A stretch of 17,993 nucleotides of DNA from assembly GCA_015179025.1 (NCBI GenBank), contig WHUX01000592.1, forward strand, positions 1-17,993, in the 5' to 3' direction. Numbering within the stretch: the stretch's first letter is position 1; each line of letters starts with the position of its first letter. The notes under the pieces were generated by a model. The model was not told the origin of the DNA. It did not search any database and worked only from the letters and a program-made list of their open reading frames with translations. This DNA is from Terfezia claveryi (taxonomy: Eukaryota > Ascomycota > Pezizomycetes > Pezizales > Pezizaceae). Made by a program: the position numbers and the translations under genes. Below are positions 1-9,357 of the stretch, piece by piece.

Positions 1-1673
1 GGGTGAACCAGAGATATTGGATACGAGGAGGATTACGGATGAGGAGTTAGGAGGCGGAGGTGAAAAGTTGGATTGGAATGAGGAATTCGGGATTGGAGAG
101 GAAGAAGTGTTGAGCACACCGGTGGGGAAGAAAGAGGTTCTTTCATTTATCCCAGGGAAGCCGTGTGCGTTACAGGATAGGAAGCTCGCCAGTGATGAGC
201 TGCCCGAAACGCCACCAGATAGTCCAATGAATTACCTTGTGTATGATACCGACGTGTATAGAAGTATGGGTCAGGCTAGTATGTCGTGCTATTCTCCTAT
301 CGATTCCCCATACGGCGAGGGAATGTCACAGGCTCCGGGATTGGTGAGGAAACGTACAATTCCGAGATCGGCGTCATCGGTTGCAAGACATGCTAGGAAG
401 GACAGCCTCACTCGGTCACCCTCTGTGAGGAGCAGGAAACGAAGTGGAAGTAATGCGAGCCAGGGGAGTACTAGAGAGCAGGAACTCGGAGGTGGACCTC
501 GAACTCGGAGGATAAGTACTGATTTTTCGGCTAGCCTGACGAATTATGAAGGAATTAATGATCCAAGGCTACTTGCAGTGGATCCCTCTGGTCAATTACC
601 TACGCCACCGATATCTCCACCAACCCCAACCGTCCCTGGTGGAGGAGATTCTCAGAGCATGGTGGCGCCTGGCCTAGAAAATAGTCATAGCCTCGCTGTT
701 GGGATACAATACAGCCCCATTGGTATCAATCCGTACAGTGATGAGAAATCACCCTCAATTGTACCTTCCACTTCCAGCTATCAGTATTCTCTTTATAGGA
801 CGAGGCCGTATGATCCGGAAATCGAATCTGTGTTATCCGATGTTTCTAGCCTCACCGAATCCGTTGCTAGCCTATCCTCCTTCTCCACCTCCTCTGGTTC
901 AATCCCTTCAAGATCGCTTTCTCACTCAAGTCCAACACGACGAAGCTCCATGATAGCGAGGAGTGGCAGTGTTGGCTGGGGAAGCATTATTGAAGAGAGC
1001 GGGAGTATCAGGAGATGGGGGAATACCCAATGGCCGGGAGAGGAGCTGAGTATAGCAATGGTGATTATTATTTCAGCAATATCAGCTGCAGCAATTAGAT
1101 GATATTGGAGCTGTAGGCGGGGCAAAACAGCCAGAGGTTGATGGTTCACATATAGATGAACGTGTGGACGATCAGAGACTAGCTAGAATAGGGGAAGTGG
1201 ATATGGATGTGAAGCGAATATATAGTCCGAAGATTGATGCGAAGAGGCGTTCTAGGGAGGTGATAAGAAAGGCATTGCCGCAAAATCTAGGAATATCAAC
1301 CTCAATGCTAGAACAATCACCAGGGGTTCAGCGGACACGGACGCTTGAAGCGGTAAGCTCACCTACCTACAGTGTGGATGACGATCGGCCGTACACGAAG
1401 CATATTGGAGGCAAGCACGAGGGTGGTGAAGAGGGAGTTGAAGAAGAAGAAGAAGCGGAAGATGGAGCAGAAGAAGAAGGAGAGGATAAGCAAGCAGAAG
1501 CTCGTCTTCGCAGAATGCGGGAAATAGCCATCTATTTGCAGCAGGAGGAAGAAATAAAAGCAAAGGAGAGGGAAATGCAGAGAGCAGCCAAGGCCGCTGG
1601 GAAGTTGAGGGTGAATGTTATCAAGCGAAAGCCGGTCATGCACATGGCTGCTGCAGCCGGTGGGGTTGTGTAA
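1..1673 (+). CDS. Ser-rich, low-complexity protein, 5'-partial, one probable intron
   Basis: The reading frame is already open at the left edge, so the true start lies outside. Exon 1 runs in frame 2 and encodes about 350 visible residues rich in Ser, Pro and Arg: an acidic start, proline-directed sites (ETPPDSP, LPTPPISPPTP), basic Arg/Lys/Ser patches (around residues 113-150) resembling nuclear-localisation or kinase-site sequence, and a Ser/Thr run near residues 275-320. This frame stops at 1102, but frame 0 carries clear protein sequence to a TAA at 1671-1673, with a poly-Glu stretch followed by a charged, coiled-coil-prone segment (EARLRRMREIAIYLQQEEE). A GT..AG intron at 1050-1098 (49 nt, GTATAG..ATTAG) would join the frames exactly; a frameshift is the alternative. 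No catalytic domain or family is recognised. I am fairly sure it is coding; the function is unknown and probably scaffold- or regulator-like. Confidence 0.72.
1050..1098 (+). other. Inferred intron of the Ser-rich gene
   Basis: Donor GTATAG and acceptor AATTAG, 49 nt. Removing it connects frame 2 to frame 0 and bypasses the stop at 1100-1102. The branch point is not clear. Another donor at 1005 with the same acceptor (94 nt) also keeps the frame. A 16-nt GT..AG at 1061-1076 would too, but is too short to splice. Confidence 0.4.
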
Positions 1674-1684
1674 CCGTGCGAGAA

Positions 1685-1732
1685 TTTGTCCGTTGAGTGA
1701 TTATTTCCTTATTGGGTATTAGTGCGGACAAA
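1685..1732 (+). other. 3' UTR inverted repeat
   Basis: TTTGTCCG at 1685-1692 is the reverse complement of CGGACAAA at 1725-1732, with a 32-nt loop, starting about 12 nt after the stop of the preceding gene. It could be an RNA hairpin near the mRNA 3' end. It is short enough to be chance. Confidence 0.25.
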
Positions 1733-2348
1733 ATCATATTTGCGTAGGAGTTTAGGGCCTTATCATTCTTTAGTAGCTTAGTCGTGGGTTTCCGTGATTC
1801 CTATTCGTGGAAAATACATCATACTGGTTACCGTAAACTTCTTGTTAGGTACGTTCTAATTAGATCAGAGCTCATATCGTTCACGTTCATCAGGAAGGAA
1901 AGTAGGATATGCATATGGGGAGAGTGAGCCCATAACTAACTCAAAGAGAAATATGGTGCTTCACACTCGTCGAGTCTAGCGTGGAGATATGTGATCTTGT
2001 GTGGGTATTAGCATAGTCTTTGGGAAGTTCATCCATAACGTTAGTCACTAGAGATTCGTATGTGTAAAGATTCACTACAGAGAGGTTAAGTCAGTGGCTG
2101 GCGTTCCTCAAGATGTATATGGTGTGCAAGAATACGGGCGGCACTTAATCCACAGCTGCTCACATCACTGGATCGTGCTGCCACTTTCGTTGCCATAACC
2201 ATATCATGAGACGGTGAATAAATCCATACAATTCATGTGAAAAGACATAAGCATTTCGGTCTACCCTTGTCAAGCATGACCTAACCGATTTTCCCAATTT
2301 ATATTTGGTCTGTTGACGATATATATGTAAGGAATAAACCAGACTAGG
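1733..2348. other. Intergenic, no gene seen
   Basis: No long ORF, tRNA-like boxes or strong repeats are seen between the Ser-rich gene and the LINE fragment. A copy of the recurring motif (AACCAGACTAGG, around 2337-2348) lies exactly at the left edge of recognisable LINE sequence. Confidence 0.5.
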
Positions 2349-3146
2349 AGGTCGCTGGTTTCAGGAAAGCCCTGGAGGAGACCTCCCAAATGGAAGATCC
2401 TCATATTGACGGATTCCCAAGCAGCAACAGCGGCTTTTAGAAAAGCAGGCAGAAAGGGGAGGCGAGGACGGCGGATCTGTGGATCGTGGCCCTGGAAACT
2501 AGGGACGTTGGGGTCGGGGTTGTTAGACTTGGCTGAGTGGAGGCGCATGTCGGCATACCCGGTAATGAGCGAGCGGATGCCCTGGCAAAAGCGGTTGCGG
2601 AGGACCCATACCCGAAAGACCCCTTATTACGGAGGAGGTCTGAAGCAAGAATGGAGGAGAAAACGGGAGGCAGAGAGGAGGGTGGTGGGAGCGGGAGAGG
2701 GAAGGGTAGTGAGGTGGGGGAGGAAAGCTCGGATCAATTACGTCCACTGCAGGACCGGGAAAGGGAATCTCCAATCCTGGTGGGCGAAGCTGGACGACAC
2801 CATTGATCCGACTTGCCGAACATGCGGCCGATATGTGGAAACAGGCAGGCACATAGCCCTGGTGTGTCCACACGGAGGAAATCGGCAGAAGGTGGAGTAG
2901 ATGGATGACAGGGGAACGTAGTTGAAGAAGGTGAAGGGCGGGGGGAAGGAATTTTCCATCGATCTGGTTGAGACGTTCTTCTTGAACCTGGATCTGGCAT
3001 CAGCGGTCTTTGTTTGGGGAGGGCCGGCATGGGGCGTGGCGGCGGAGGTTATATTTATCACGGGGAGAAGGCCGGGAAGTAGGCGTGGGAGGAGGCAGGG
3101 GTTATTTCCGTTTTTCTTTGGCTTGGGAGGCAGGAATTTTATGTAG
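2349..3146 (+). pseudogene. LINE ORF2 remnant: RNase H, CCHC and C-terminal tail
   Basis: In frame 0, LTDSQAATAAFRKAGRKG (2406 on) carries the conserved TDS aspartate of RNase H. The frame then moves to 2, giving WIVALETRDVGVGVVRLG, a stop, then VEAHVGIPGNERADALAKA with the second conserved acidic region (NERAD). It returns to frame 0 for YVHCRTGKGNLQSWW and the zinc knuckle TCRTCGRYVETGRHIALVC (C-x2-C-x7-H-x4-C, about 2811-2867). Two in-frame TAG codons at about 2898 and 2910-2912, plus the TGA near 2534, sit where a Trp codon is plausible. The final TAG is at 3144-3146. With two frameshifts and at least three internal stops it is dead. This RNase H plus CCHC layout is known from fungal Tad/I-type LINEs; clade placement is inference. 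Confidence 0.72.
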
Positions 3147-3186
3147 CCCGTTGTTCCGTGGGTGTTCCGAGTCTTTTAAGATGAGG

Positions 3187-3254
3187 GGAACGGGGCCGTC
3201 TCATAGCCTTAGGCTCCACAGACGTACAGACTTCAAGAGAAAAAAAAAAAAAAA
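3187..3254 (+). repeat. LINE 3' tail and poly-A shared with the SINE-like unit
   Basis: GGAACGGGGCCGTC, CATAGCC and CTCCACAGACGTA occur in order here and, inverted, at 11619-11663; both copies then run into an A-rich tract. Such a shared tail is expected when a SINE uses the LINE reverse transcriptase. Confidence 0.65.
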
Positions 3255-3564
3255 GGAAGGCTTTTGCGTGAACGGCAGTGTTACTGGGTTGGAACCACAG
3301 ATATCTCAACTGTCTTGTTCTTGTTATTTTAGCTTGAGCGCCGGGCTCATAACCTGTAATTTTACGAGGTTATGAACGGAGGAATTAGCTAAAAACACGA
3401 GTATATTCTGAAAGGCTATCTTAGCTATCGCTATAGCCTGAATGCTATGATTCTAGTGCTCTAACTAAGGGGTGCAACAATGAGTGCGGTCTAGTAAAGC
3501 AGGGTGATGCGAGTGCAAGAGCGAGAAGAGCGTGTGAGTGTGTGAGCAGTGTATAACAATTACC

Positions 3565-4102
3565 ATGAAGAATTTGGTTGAGATCTGGATACCCGAATTT
3601 CAAGAACATATTACGCAAGAGTCCTCACAACAGTTCGAGTCATTGCAAGATCTTCATCCAGTTCCTAGGTCAACGGTGGGCTCCTCTTCTGCCAACGGAT
3701 CTTACTTCACACTATACCTCGATGATCTTCTCGAACCTGCTGATATTCCCACCGAAGTACGTGGCACCATCTGGGTGAATATTCCTGTGAAACTCTGGAT
3801 CTGGGCATGCTTGAGGTCGTATAGCGTAGGGTTTATTGCCGCTTGCGGAGGTTTGTGCCTCTAACCGAATTTGGGAACATTCTTTTGTCCGTTGCTAATT
3901 TTCGTGAACAGTTGCTAAGAATTCCAGAGCGACCCTTTGGGAGGCGTGGAAGTCTAGAAATAAGCAGAAAGAGGATAGGGATATGGGGCAAGGAAGTTCC
4001 AAAGGCAAATGAAGGATTGAAGGTGGCAGGAGGGAACAAAGTAAGTCTGATATTTCACCTGGGTTTTTTATGGGATCTGTAAACTAGCAATTGAATGCAT
4101 GA
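3565..4102 (+). CDS. Tentative spliced gene, unknown function
   Basis: ATG at 3565 follows ATTACC, a good fungal start context, and opens an acidic stretch (MKNLVEIWIPEFQEHIT.., LYLDDLLEPADIPTE). A strong donor GTACGT at 3757 falls on a codon boundary; ending the intron at ATAG 3824 (68 nt) joins it to a long open segment in frame 0, 3825-4040, with a basic composition (RRVYCRLRRFVPLTEFGN, then RIPERPFGRRGSLEISRKR). A second strong donor GTAAGT lies at 4041, again phase 0; acceptor ACTAG at 4087 gives a 47-nt intron and a tiny last exon ending at TGA 4100-4102. The model join(3565..3756,3825..4040,4088..4102) encodes 140 residues. Two strong donors at phase-0 positions argue for a real gene or a recent relic. 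No domain is recognised; a fragment of a larger gene or a chance ORF remains possible. Confidence 0.35.
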
Positions 4103-4436
4103 TTATTATTGTCGGATATTGCTCATGTTACTCTATCTGTGAATGTTGATTGCTCAATGACACACTCTATACAATCGAGTGGCAAAATTGTCCTCCCCCC
4201 CCCTTTCGGAACGAGGCTTGATTGCTGCATATTGGTGAATTTTGTATGGGTTCACGGGAAAGGGAAGCGGAGGGCCTCTGGACACAGCGGTTCCTACATC
4301 TACCACCACGGAGTCCGCACTGTAAGTGAAGGCACTTTGTCAGGAGAGTACACTGTGCTGAAGGGCGGCATTAACTGTCAGAATAATTGCCCATTCACCG
4401 TATTTCCGTCAGTTGTTGTTGTCGTTAGCTACATAT
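4103..4436. other. No convincing gene
   Basis: One ORF of 133 codons crosses this stretch and runs into the GC-rich repeat, but its composition is unconvincing and it contains a C homopolymer near 4194-4203. No known domain. Confidence 0.4.
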
Positions 4437-5590
4437 GTTCTGGGCCGCTCGCGGGCGGCATAACCTCTGTGCCGGTCGCGGGCAATAAATATAATTCCTC
4501 AATTTGGTAAATATGAATCGAACAAAACATTCTGCTACACTCAAAAAACACCCTATGAAGTCATTTTTGACCACCCCATCCACATCACATACCTTCAAAT
4601 GATGAAGTACATGCTTGTGTAGTTAACAACTCATCACCTTCATCTCTGATGATGAGTGGAGGAGAGGAGGATACTGAGTTTATTGCTACCGTAGAAATCT
4701 GCAACGTTTCCTATGCAATCGGTATTTGAAAATTAATTTCTTATCTATGGAGGTTCTTATCCATGGGGGTTTTTATAGATAGGGCCTTATGGTTCAGGCT
4801 ATATAGACCATCTTGTGCTGAATATCGATGCGCTATGTGAAATTCCGTGAAGTTTGGAGTAATCATAATTATAATATTTTTTGTCTACATCTTGTTGCAT
4901 GATTTCTTTTGACCCTAGAAAAATCCCAGCTATTTCTTACTTATAGGTAGGGTGCAAAATGGTACTTTCTTAATCGCAGGTAATTATTTATACGCAGATT
5001 GCTAAGGTACTTCAATTCCTCGATTTTAAACCAAAATGAAGCAGGTTCTACCTAGAATGATACAACAGGTAGATTCTGTTTTACAGAGTTATAGGAGAAT
5101 CAAATGGCACGATGCTACAACAAACATCAGATTTTGCGGTTGTGATATGGCCAAACCTGATAATAAAGGGCTATGTGCAAAGCTATTACAAAATCACAGC
5201 CTGAATCCTATCAATTATGTTAAGTATGGCGATCTGATAACTTTTTACCTAACTAAACACCTCTAACCAGCTACCGACCTTACGGGCTTAGAGAATGGTT
5301 TTTTCGGATACTCTAACTGCTCGGTAAACCACAGTTCACCAGGCATCTATAACTACAGGTGATTTCATTCGGGTGTCTGTAAAAACTTCTACTCTAATTG
5401 TTGTTGCCGATACTCTGAGAAGAATAATCTGAATTCTTAATTTATTGACATACGAAAGTACTAACAGCTCATGACTGTATTAACGTATTAACCTCTTAGC
5501 TCTAGCTGAACCAAATTGGAATGTTAGAGGGGGTCCAATCGACTGGGAAATACATGAATCTATTTATGCCGCCCGCGAGCGGCCTAGAAC
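4437..5590. mobile_element. Putative non-autonomous element with 27-bp GC-rich terminal inverted repeats
   Basis: 4437-4463 and 5564-5590 are reverse complements at 26 of 27 positions (GTTCT, then R, then GGCCGCTCGCGGGCGGCATA). Both are very GC-rich in an AT-rich setting and enclose 1.1 kb with no recognisable gene. A degenerate direct copy (CCGGTCGCGGGC) follows the left repeat at about 4472-4483. I could not find a convincing target-site duplication, so this could also be two inverted copies of a dispersed motif. Confidence 0.45.
5036..5266 (+). CDS. Small hypothetical ORF inside the 4437-5590 segment
   Basis: 76 codons from an ATG in AAAATGA context: MKQVLPRMIQQVDSVLQSYR.., one CGCD cluster, moderately basic. 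No family is recognised. Its place inside a repeat-bounded, AT-rich segment with no other gene signs makes chance likely. Confidence 0.15.
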   Translation: MKQVLPRMIQQVDSVLQSYRRIKWHDATTNIRFCGCDMAKPDNKGLCAKLLQNHSLNPINYVKYGDLITFYLTKHL

Positions 5591-5858
5591 AACGTTTTAT
5601 CCCTGTAAAACAACCATCCACTAAGTTGGCAGATTGGTTGAAGTATTGTTCGCAATTATTTCACACACTACATGCGTTTCACATTTTGTTTTCTCATCAG
5701 TGCTACAATATTTGTATTACGTTCTTCACCTACAATCTTGTATTTAAAGCCCTTGCTTTTCCCCATATCTAGCTCTACAGATCCATCAATCAATCACTTC
5801 GAATATCCTCGTTCTACTGCCTCATTGCCATGATCAGATTCTGCTTCACATACAGAGG

Positions 5859-5995
5859 TCTCTCGATACAAGCATACCGGATATAAGCATATATTAGTTA
5901 CAAGCATACATTCACAGTCCCACATAGTATATTTTGGATACAAGAATATTCTTATTTTTTCGCTTAGTCACCATACATATGCTTGTGTCGAGAGA
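5859..5995. mobile_element. 137-bp MITE-like element
   Basis: TCTCTCGATACAAGCATA (5859-5876) and its reverse complement with one mismatch (5978-5995, TATGCTTGTGTCGAGAGA) bound an AT-rich, non-coding core. Inside the left half the nonamer AYAAGCATA is repeated three times. No clear target duplication beyond 1-2 bp. Confidence 0.5.
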
Positions 5996-6271
5996 AGCGC
6001 TAAACCACAAATAGGCACTTATCGATAAGAAATTACCCTGCAGAATTGCATCTCCTGGCAATCTTAATACGATAACAATTGAATATGATCGAGGGTCGCT
6101 CAATCTTGAACGAATATTTTCGGCTTAGAACGTCAATAACAATTTTCAATTTAATCGCTTGATTATCTTAAGACTGAATACCCTATTCGTACTTATTGAC
6201 TTATGAGGAATTTCAAGAGATGCTATGGTTTTGGGATTTGGGGAATATCGGCATTGGGATGGGAGTACCAT
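5996..6271. other. AT-rich spacer, no gene
   Basis: Low-GC sequence between the small MITE and the pogo element; nothing recognisable on either strand. Confidence 0.5.
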
Positions 6272-6273
6272 TA

Positions 6274-6310
6274 CCGTATTATCTCGAGAAACTCGCTAGC
6301 GCGAAAATAG
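6274..6310 (+). repeat. Left terminal inverted repeat of the pogo element
   Basis: 37 bp, perfect reverse complement of 8357-8393; begins CCGTATTATCTCGAG directly after the TA target. Confidence 0.92.
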
Positions 6311-6631
6311 TCGCTAAAGCAAGCAGAGTGGAGCCTCTACGAGGGGCTTGTGCCAACCAGACTAAGAGTGGAGGGTTATGCTCAAGAAGGCAAAGGACCG
6401 GATACCGACGTATTGAGCAAACAACAATAATCAACCTCATCGAAGGCAGAAGATGTAGATAGCAAACTCAATACCAATCAAGTTCACAATCAAGTTCACA
6501 TTGAGGTTCACCATGAAGTTCATCCATTTACTTTTATGCTTAAGTCTCTTTGTATATTATGTTTGGGGGGCGCCACCAAGACGCAGGCGGGTTTTTGCAG
6601 CCTGTCTCAGTATCTGACACCAATATCCTAG
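6311..6631 (+). other. 5' leader of the pogo element
   Basis: No coding region is supported. It holds a 34-bp block (6331-6364) matching the body of the SINE-like unit at about 11664-11710, and a short cluster of the repeated motif AAGTTCAC (about 6479-6526). Confidence 0.45.
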
Positions 6632-8253
6632 ACCACCTACCTGGTACTCGAAAGTCAATCCCTGCTACGCCACGAGCGACCTGGACCTAAGCCTAAATGC
6701 TTGGAAAGCCGAGTATACAAGGTTCGAGGGCCTATTCAAAGAGTACAACGCAGCTACTCAAGAGAGAAAAAGATAGAAGTCTTAATGTTTCTAATACATC
6801 ATCGACTTCCAAAGGATAATGATCAGGATGAATATCGTTGTCCTACACAAACTGAAGCTAGTCAATGGTTTAAGATTCCCCAAAGGACAATTGCCCAGTG
6901 GTGGAAAAATCGAGTACAGATTGTGGGTCAGAAAATTGGCTCTCGACGTCAACCAAATGCATCATGGTTGTGTCTGTGGCCACAGTTAGAGATTGCTCTA
7001 TTGAGCGTTTTGTTAAAGAGCGTGAAGCTGGTAGGCTGGTACGACGAGGCTGGTTTCGAAGACAGGCCAAGCAACTGTTCTCAGAATTATATCCTAATGC
7101 ACCTAGAATCTTTGTGTTTTCACATGCTTGGTTTACCAACTTCCAACGAAGATGGAGTATTAGCTCTCGATCTATAACTCGGAAAGCATCCAAAGTCCCA
7201 GAAGAATATCATAAACTTATTCAGAGTGGCTTCGATTCAACCGCCGAAACTCTCAGTCTCGTAACTCTCTGAACGGGATCAGATTGTTACCGATATAGGA
7301 CGCTACTCTTTAAGCAATATCCTCAACCTAGATGAAACACCAATCCCATTCGAATACTTAGATGGACGAACCTTTGATTTGTTGGAAATAAATCCATCTC
7401 TGTTAAGACTCAGCAAAGTGGTTGGGATAAACGACAAGCAACACTTATCCTATACTTATTTGCTGATGGGGTATCTTGCATTAACCCTAAGCTTATTTTC
7501 CATGGATCAAGTGGTCCCGATGCTAAAATCAAAGATCGAGAGGGCAATCGATATCATGGTAGTGTTACAGTGGAATTTAATCAAACAGCTTATAATAACG
7601 AAAAGCTCTTTCTACGGTTCATTAAGAAAGAGCTTATTCCAGCACTTAATCCCACCAAATCCGAATTTACCTCAAGTCTGCTTGTGTTAGATGCAGCTGC
7701 CTTCCACACGACCGATGATGTTCTAGCACGTCTGAGAGAGGCAAAAATTATGCCTTCTCTATTCCAGGTGGTTGTACCGGTCTAATTCAACCACTTGACA
7801 CGGCTGTAAATAAACCATTTAAGGAATATTTACGTGATTTTACCGATCAGTATGTTGAAAAAGAAAAAAAAACAACCTTCCTTAATTACCAAGGGATGGG
7901 CGTTAAGTGACAAGCGGATTATGACAACGCATGTTGTTGGAGATGCGTGGGCCCAATTTTGCAAGGACAAGAAGGATATGATTTGCAAGTCATTCCGGGA
8001 TGTCGGAATTACTCTGCCAATCGATGGAAGCCAAGATCACCAGCTCCAGATCAAGGGCATTCCAGCTTCAGATTTTGTTATTGGTGATGGAGATTTCTCT
8101 AGTCCAGCGCCTACTAATCCAGCATTGGATATTGAGCTGGAAACTTTCTACCGCTCCATTCCAGCTGGCGGGGATGATTCTGATGCATTTGAATACACCT
8201 GGGTCATTGAAGATTATGTACATAGTATTAGCTCCTTTACAGCTCCTCCCTAG
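6632..8253 (+). pseudogene. Fot1/pogo DDE transposase, multiply frameshifted
   Basis: Reading through successive frames gives an almost complete pogo-family transposase. Frame 2 from 6632: SREKKIEVLMFLIHHRLP and ASQWFKIPQRTIAQWWKNR, an N-terminal helix-turn-helix. Frame 1 after about 7003: FVKEREAGRLVRRGWFRRQA and NFQRRWSISSRSITRKASK, the CENP-B-type second helix-turn-helix. Frame 0 after about 7225, frame 2 after about 7295: NLDETPIPFEYLDGRTFDL with the first catalytic Asp. Frame 1 after about 7382: SGWDKRQATLILYLFADG and LLVLDAAAFHTTDDV with the second Asp. Frame 0 after about 7760: PGGCTGLIQPLDTAVNKPF with the third Asp. Frame 1 after about 7870: MTTHVVGDAWAQFC to the stop at 8251-8253. 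My count gives 35 residues between the second and third Asp (DD35D). All catalytic residues persist, but five single-base losses and one gain abolish the product. No start Met is visible; a stop precedes 6632. Confidence 0.88.
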
Positions 8254-8356
8254 ATAGATAGGTATCACGCTCTTTCATCATTTTGATACTGCAGTATAGG
8301 TTCACTGCATAATGTAGAAGTAGAATGTGCATTGCCGTGCTCGGTTATTCTGACAC

Positions 8357-8393
8357 CTATTTTCGCGCTAGCGAGTTTCTCGAGATAATACGG
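8357..8393 (-). repeat. Right terminal inverted repeat of the pogo element
   Basis: 37 bp, perfect match to the left repeat on the opposite strand, followed by TA at 8394-8395. Confidence 0.92.
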
Positions 8394-8395
8394 TA

Positions 8396-8709
8396 TAATC
8401 ATCGTGGTGGACATAGACAAAACGGAAGTCAACCAACCAGAATAAGGGATTCCTACGTGGCCACCCACTGCAGTACTAGCCCGGCGATCTAAAGTTTCGA
8501 TATGGCAGAGCGAACGGAATGCCTCTTTTTCGGTCGTAGATGTCAAATGATGATGCACGTCGATTTTATGTCACCTATGCACTCTCAAATTAGCTTAATT
8601 GGTTTTGATATCGTCGAAAACCGCATAACAAACCGAGTAATTAGCATCTGATGTATATACTGTAGCTAAGTGCTGTGAGAATATAAAAAAATCTACACAA
8701 CAGCAATTT
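8396..8709. other. Flank of the pogo element, no gene
   Basis: No supported coding sequence. The last 100 bp is AT-rich and may hold a decayed third copy of the AGCACTA..TAGTGCT unit found just downstream. Confidence 0.4.
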
Positions 8710-8832
8710 AGCACTAAACCTGCTAGTATAGTCACTACCTCATATAATCTAGTGCTGACCAGATGATCTTGTGCCATATTTAATTGGCACTAAACCTGCT
8801 AGCGTAGTCACTACCTTTTATGATCTAGTGCT
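8710..8832. repeat. Two direct copies of a 47-bp palindrome-ended unit
   Basis: 8710-8756 and 8786-8832 align over their whole length (CACTAAACCTGCTAG, AGTCACTACCT, ATCTAGTGCT are shared). The start-to-start distance is 76 bp. Each copy starts GCACTA and ends TAGTGC, so each is a tiny hairpin with a near-conserved core. Confidence 0.6.
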
Positions 8833-9357
8833 AAGCTAATGATAATGAATTCAATGGACCACCCTGTTCTAGGGCACGACTAAGACAGAATATACAGAAA
8901 TAAATCAGGAGAACGACCGAGCTGATGCGCAGCTTGAGAAATGAAAGGTTGATTGATTCTACAAGAGGAACTCGAAGGCCTATATATACCTTCGCCTGCC
9001 CTTATAACAAATAAAACCAAGAACAGCACACATCACTTCCTTGCGCTCCCCTCCCTCGCATCCCCCATATATTTTAGAGCACAGCATATATTCCCCTTTC
9101 CTATCATTAATTTTTATGAGGAGAGGGACCAGATTTAGTTGTCACCCAATTGAACCCGTGGGGATTCCACACAGCTCTTCTTTTCCCAAGGAGGCTGGTG
9201 CTTTTCCCCGGTCGGTCGTGAGCGTGCCCAGGCTAGCTGCATGCGAGTCATGATCATTTGTAAAAATCGAAAGTTGACTGCGTTGCAATGAAATAAGAAG
9301 TAACTTTCAAAAGTTCATCAATTGTGAATGAAAGTATGAATGAAGTGAGTTACAATA
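8833..9357. other. Intergenic with a TATA-like and CT-rich stretch
   Basis: GGCCTATATATACC near 8978-8990 resembles a TATA box and is followed by a pyrimidine-rich tract (about 9028-9100), but no convincing ORF follows. The right end, up to 9357, is the 3' flank of the minus-strand nuclease-like gene. No polyadenylation hexamer was identified there. Confidence 0.3.

Larger units (their letters stand above)
2349..3254 (+). mobile_element. 5'-truncated LINE (non-LTR retrotransposon) copy
   Basis: Order along the + strand: the end of an RNase H domain, a CCHC knuckle, a conserved LINE-type C-terminal tail (KVKGGGKEFSIDLVETFF), a 3' UTR, and a run of about 15 A at 3240-3254. The reverse transcriptase and everything upstream are missing, as in typical 5'-truncated LINE insertions. 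The left boundary is where homology to the RNase H region becomes unrecognisable and is approximate. No target-site duplication could be fixed. The last 50 bp before the poly-A recur in inverse orientation at 11619-11663. Confidence 0.75.
6274..8393 (+). mobile_element. Fot1/pogo-type Tc1-mariner transposon, full length, decayed
   Basis: The 2,120-bp element has perfect 37-bp terminal inverted repeats (6274-6310 and 8357-8393, starting CCGTATTATCTCGAG) and is flanked on both sides by TA (6272-6273, 8394-8395), the Tc1/mariner target duplication. It holds one transposase gene on the + strand, now frameshifted. Termini that are still identical next to a decayed ORF suggest either moderately recent insertion of an already broken copy mobilised in trans, or terminal sequence under selection. 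Confidence 0.9.

Noticed and set aside
4109..4510. 133-codon ORF ending in the GC-rich repeat
   Set aside because: It crosses a homopolymer and the repeat border, lacks family features, and has a weak start.
6196..6462. 88-codon ORF over the left pogo terminus
   Set aside because: Its central peptide (PYYLEKLASAKI) is the translated terminal repeat, and the same peptide appears from the right terminus on the other strand.
8953..9253. Small ORFs downstream of the TATA-like sequence near 8980
   Set aside because: They translate a pyrimidine-rich tract with no start context or conserved features; a non-coding transcript is as likely.
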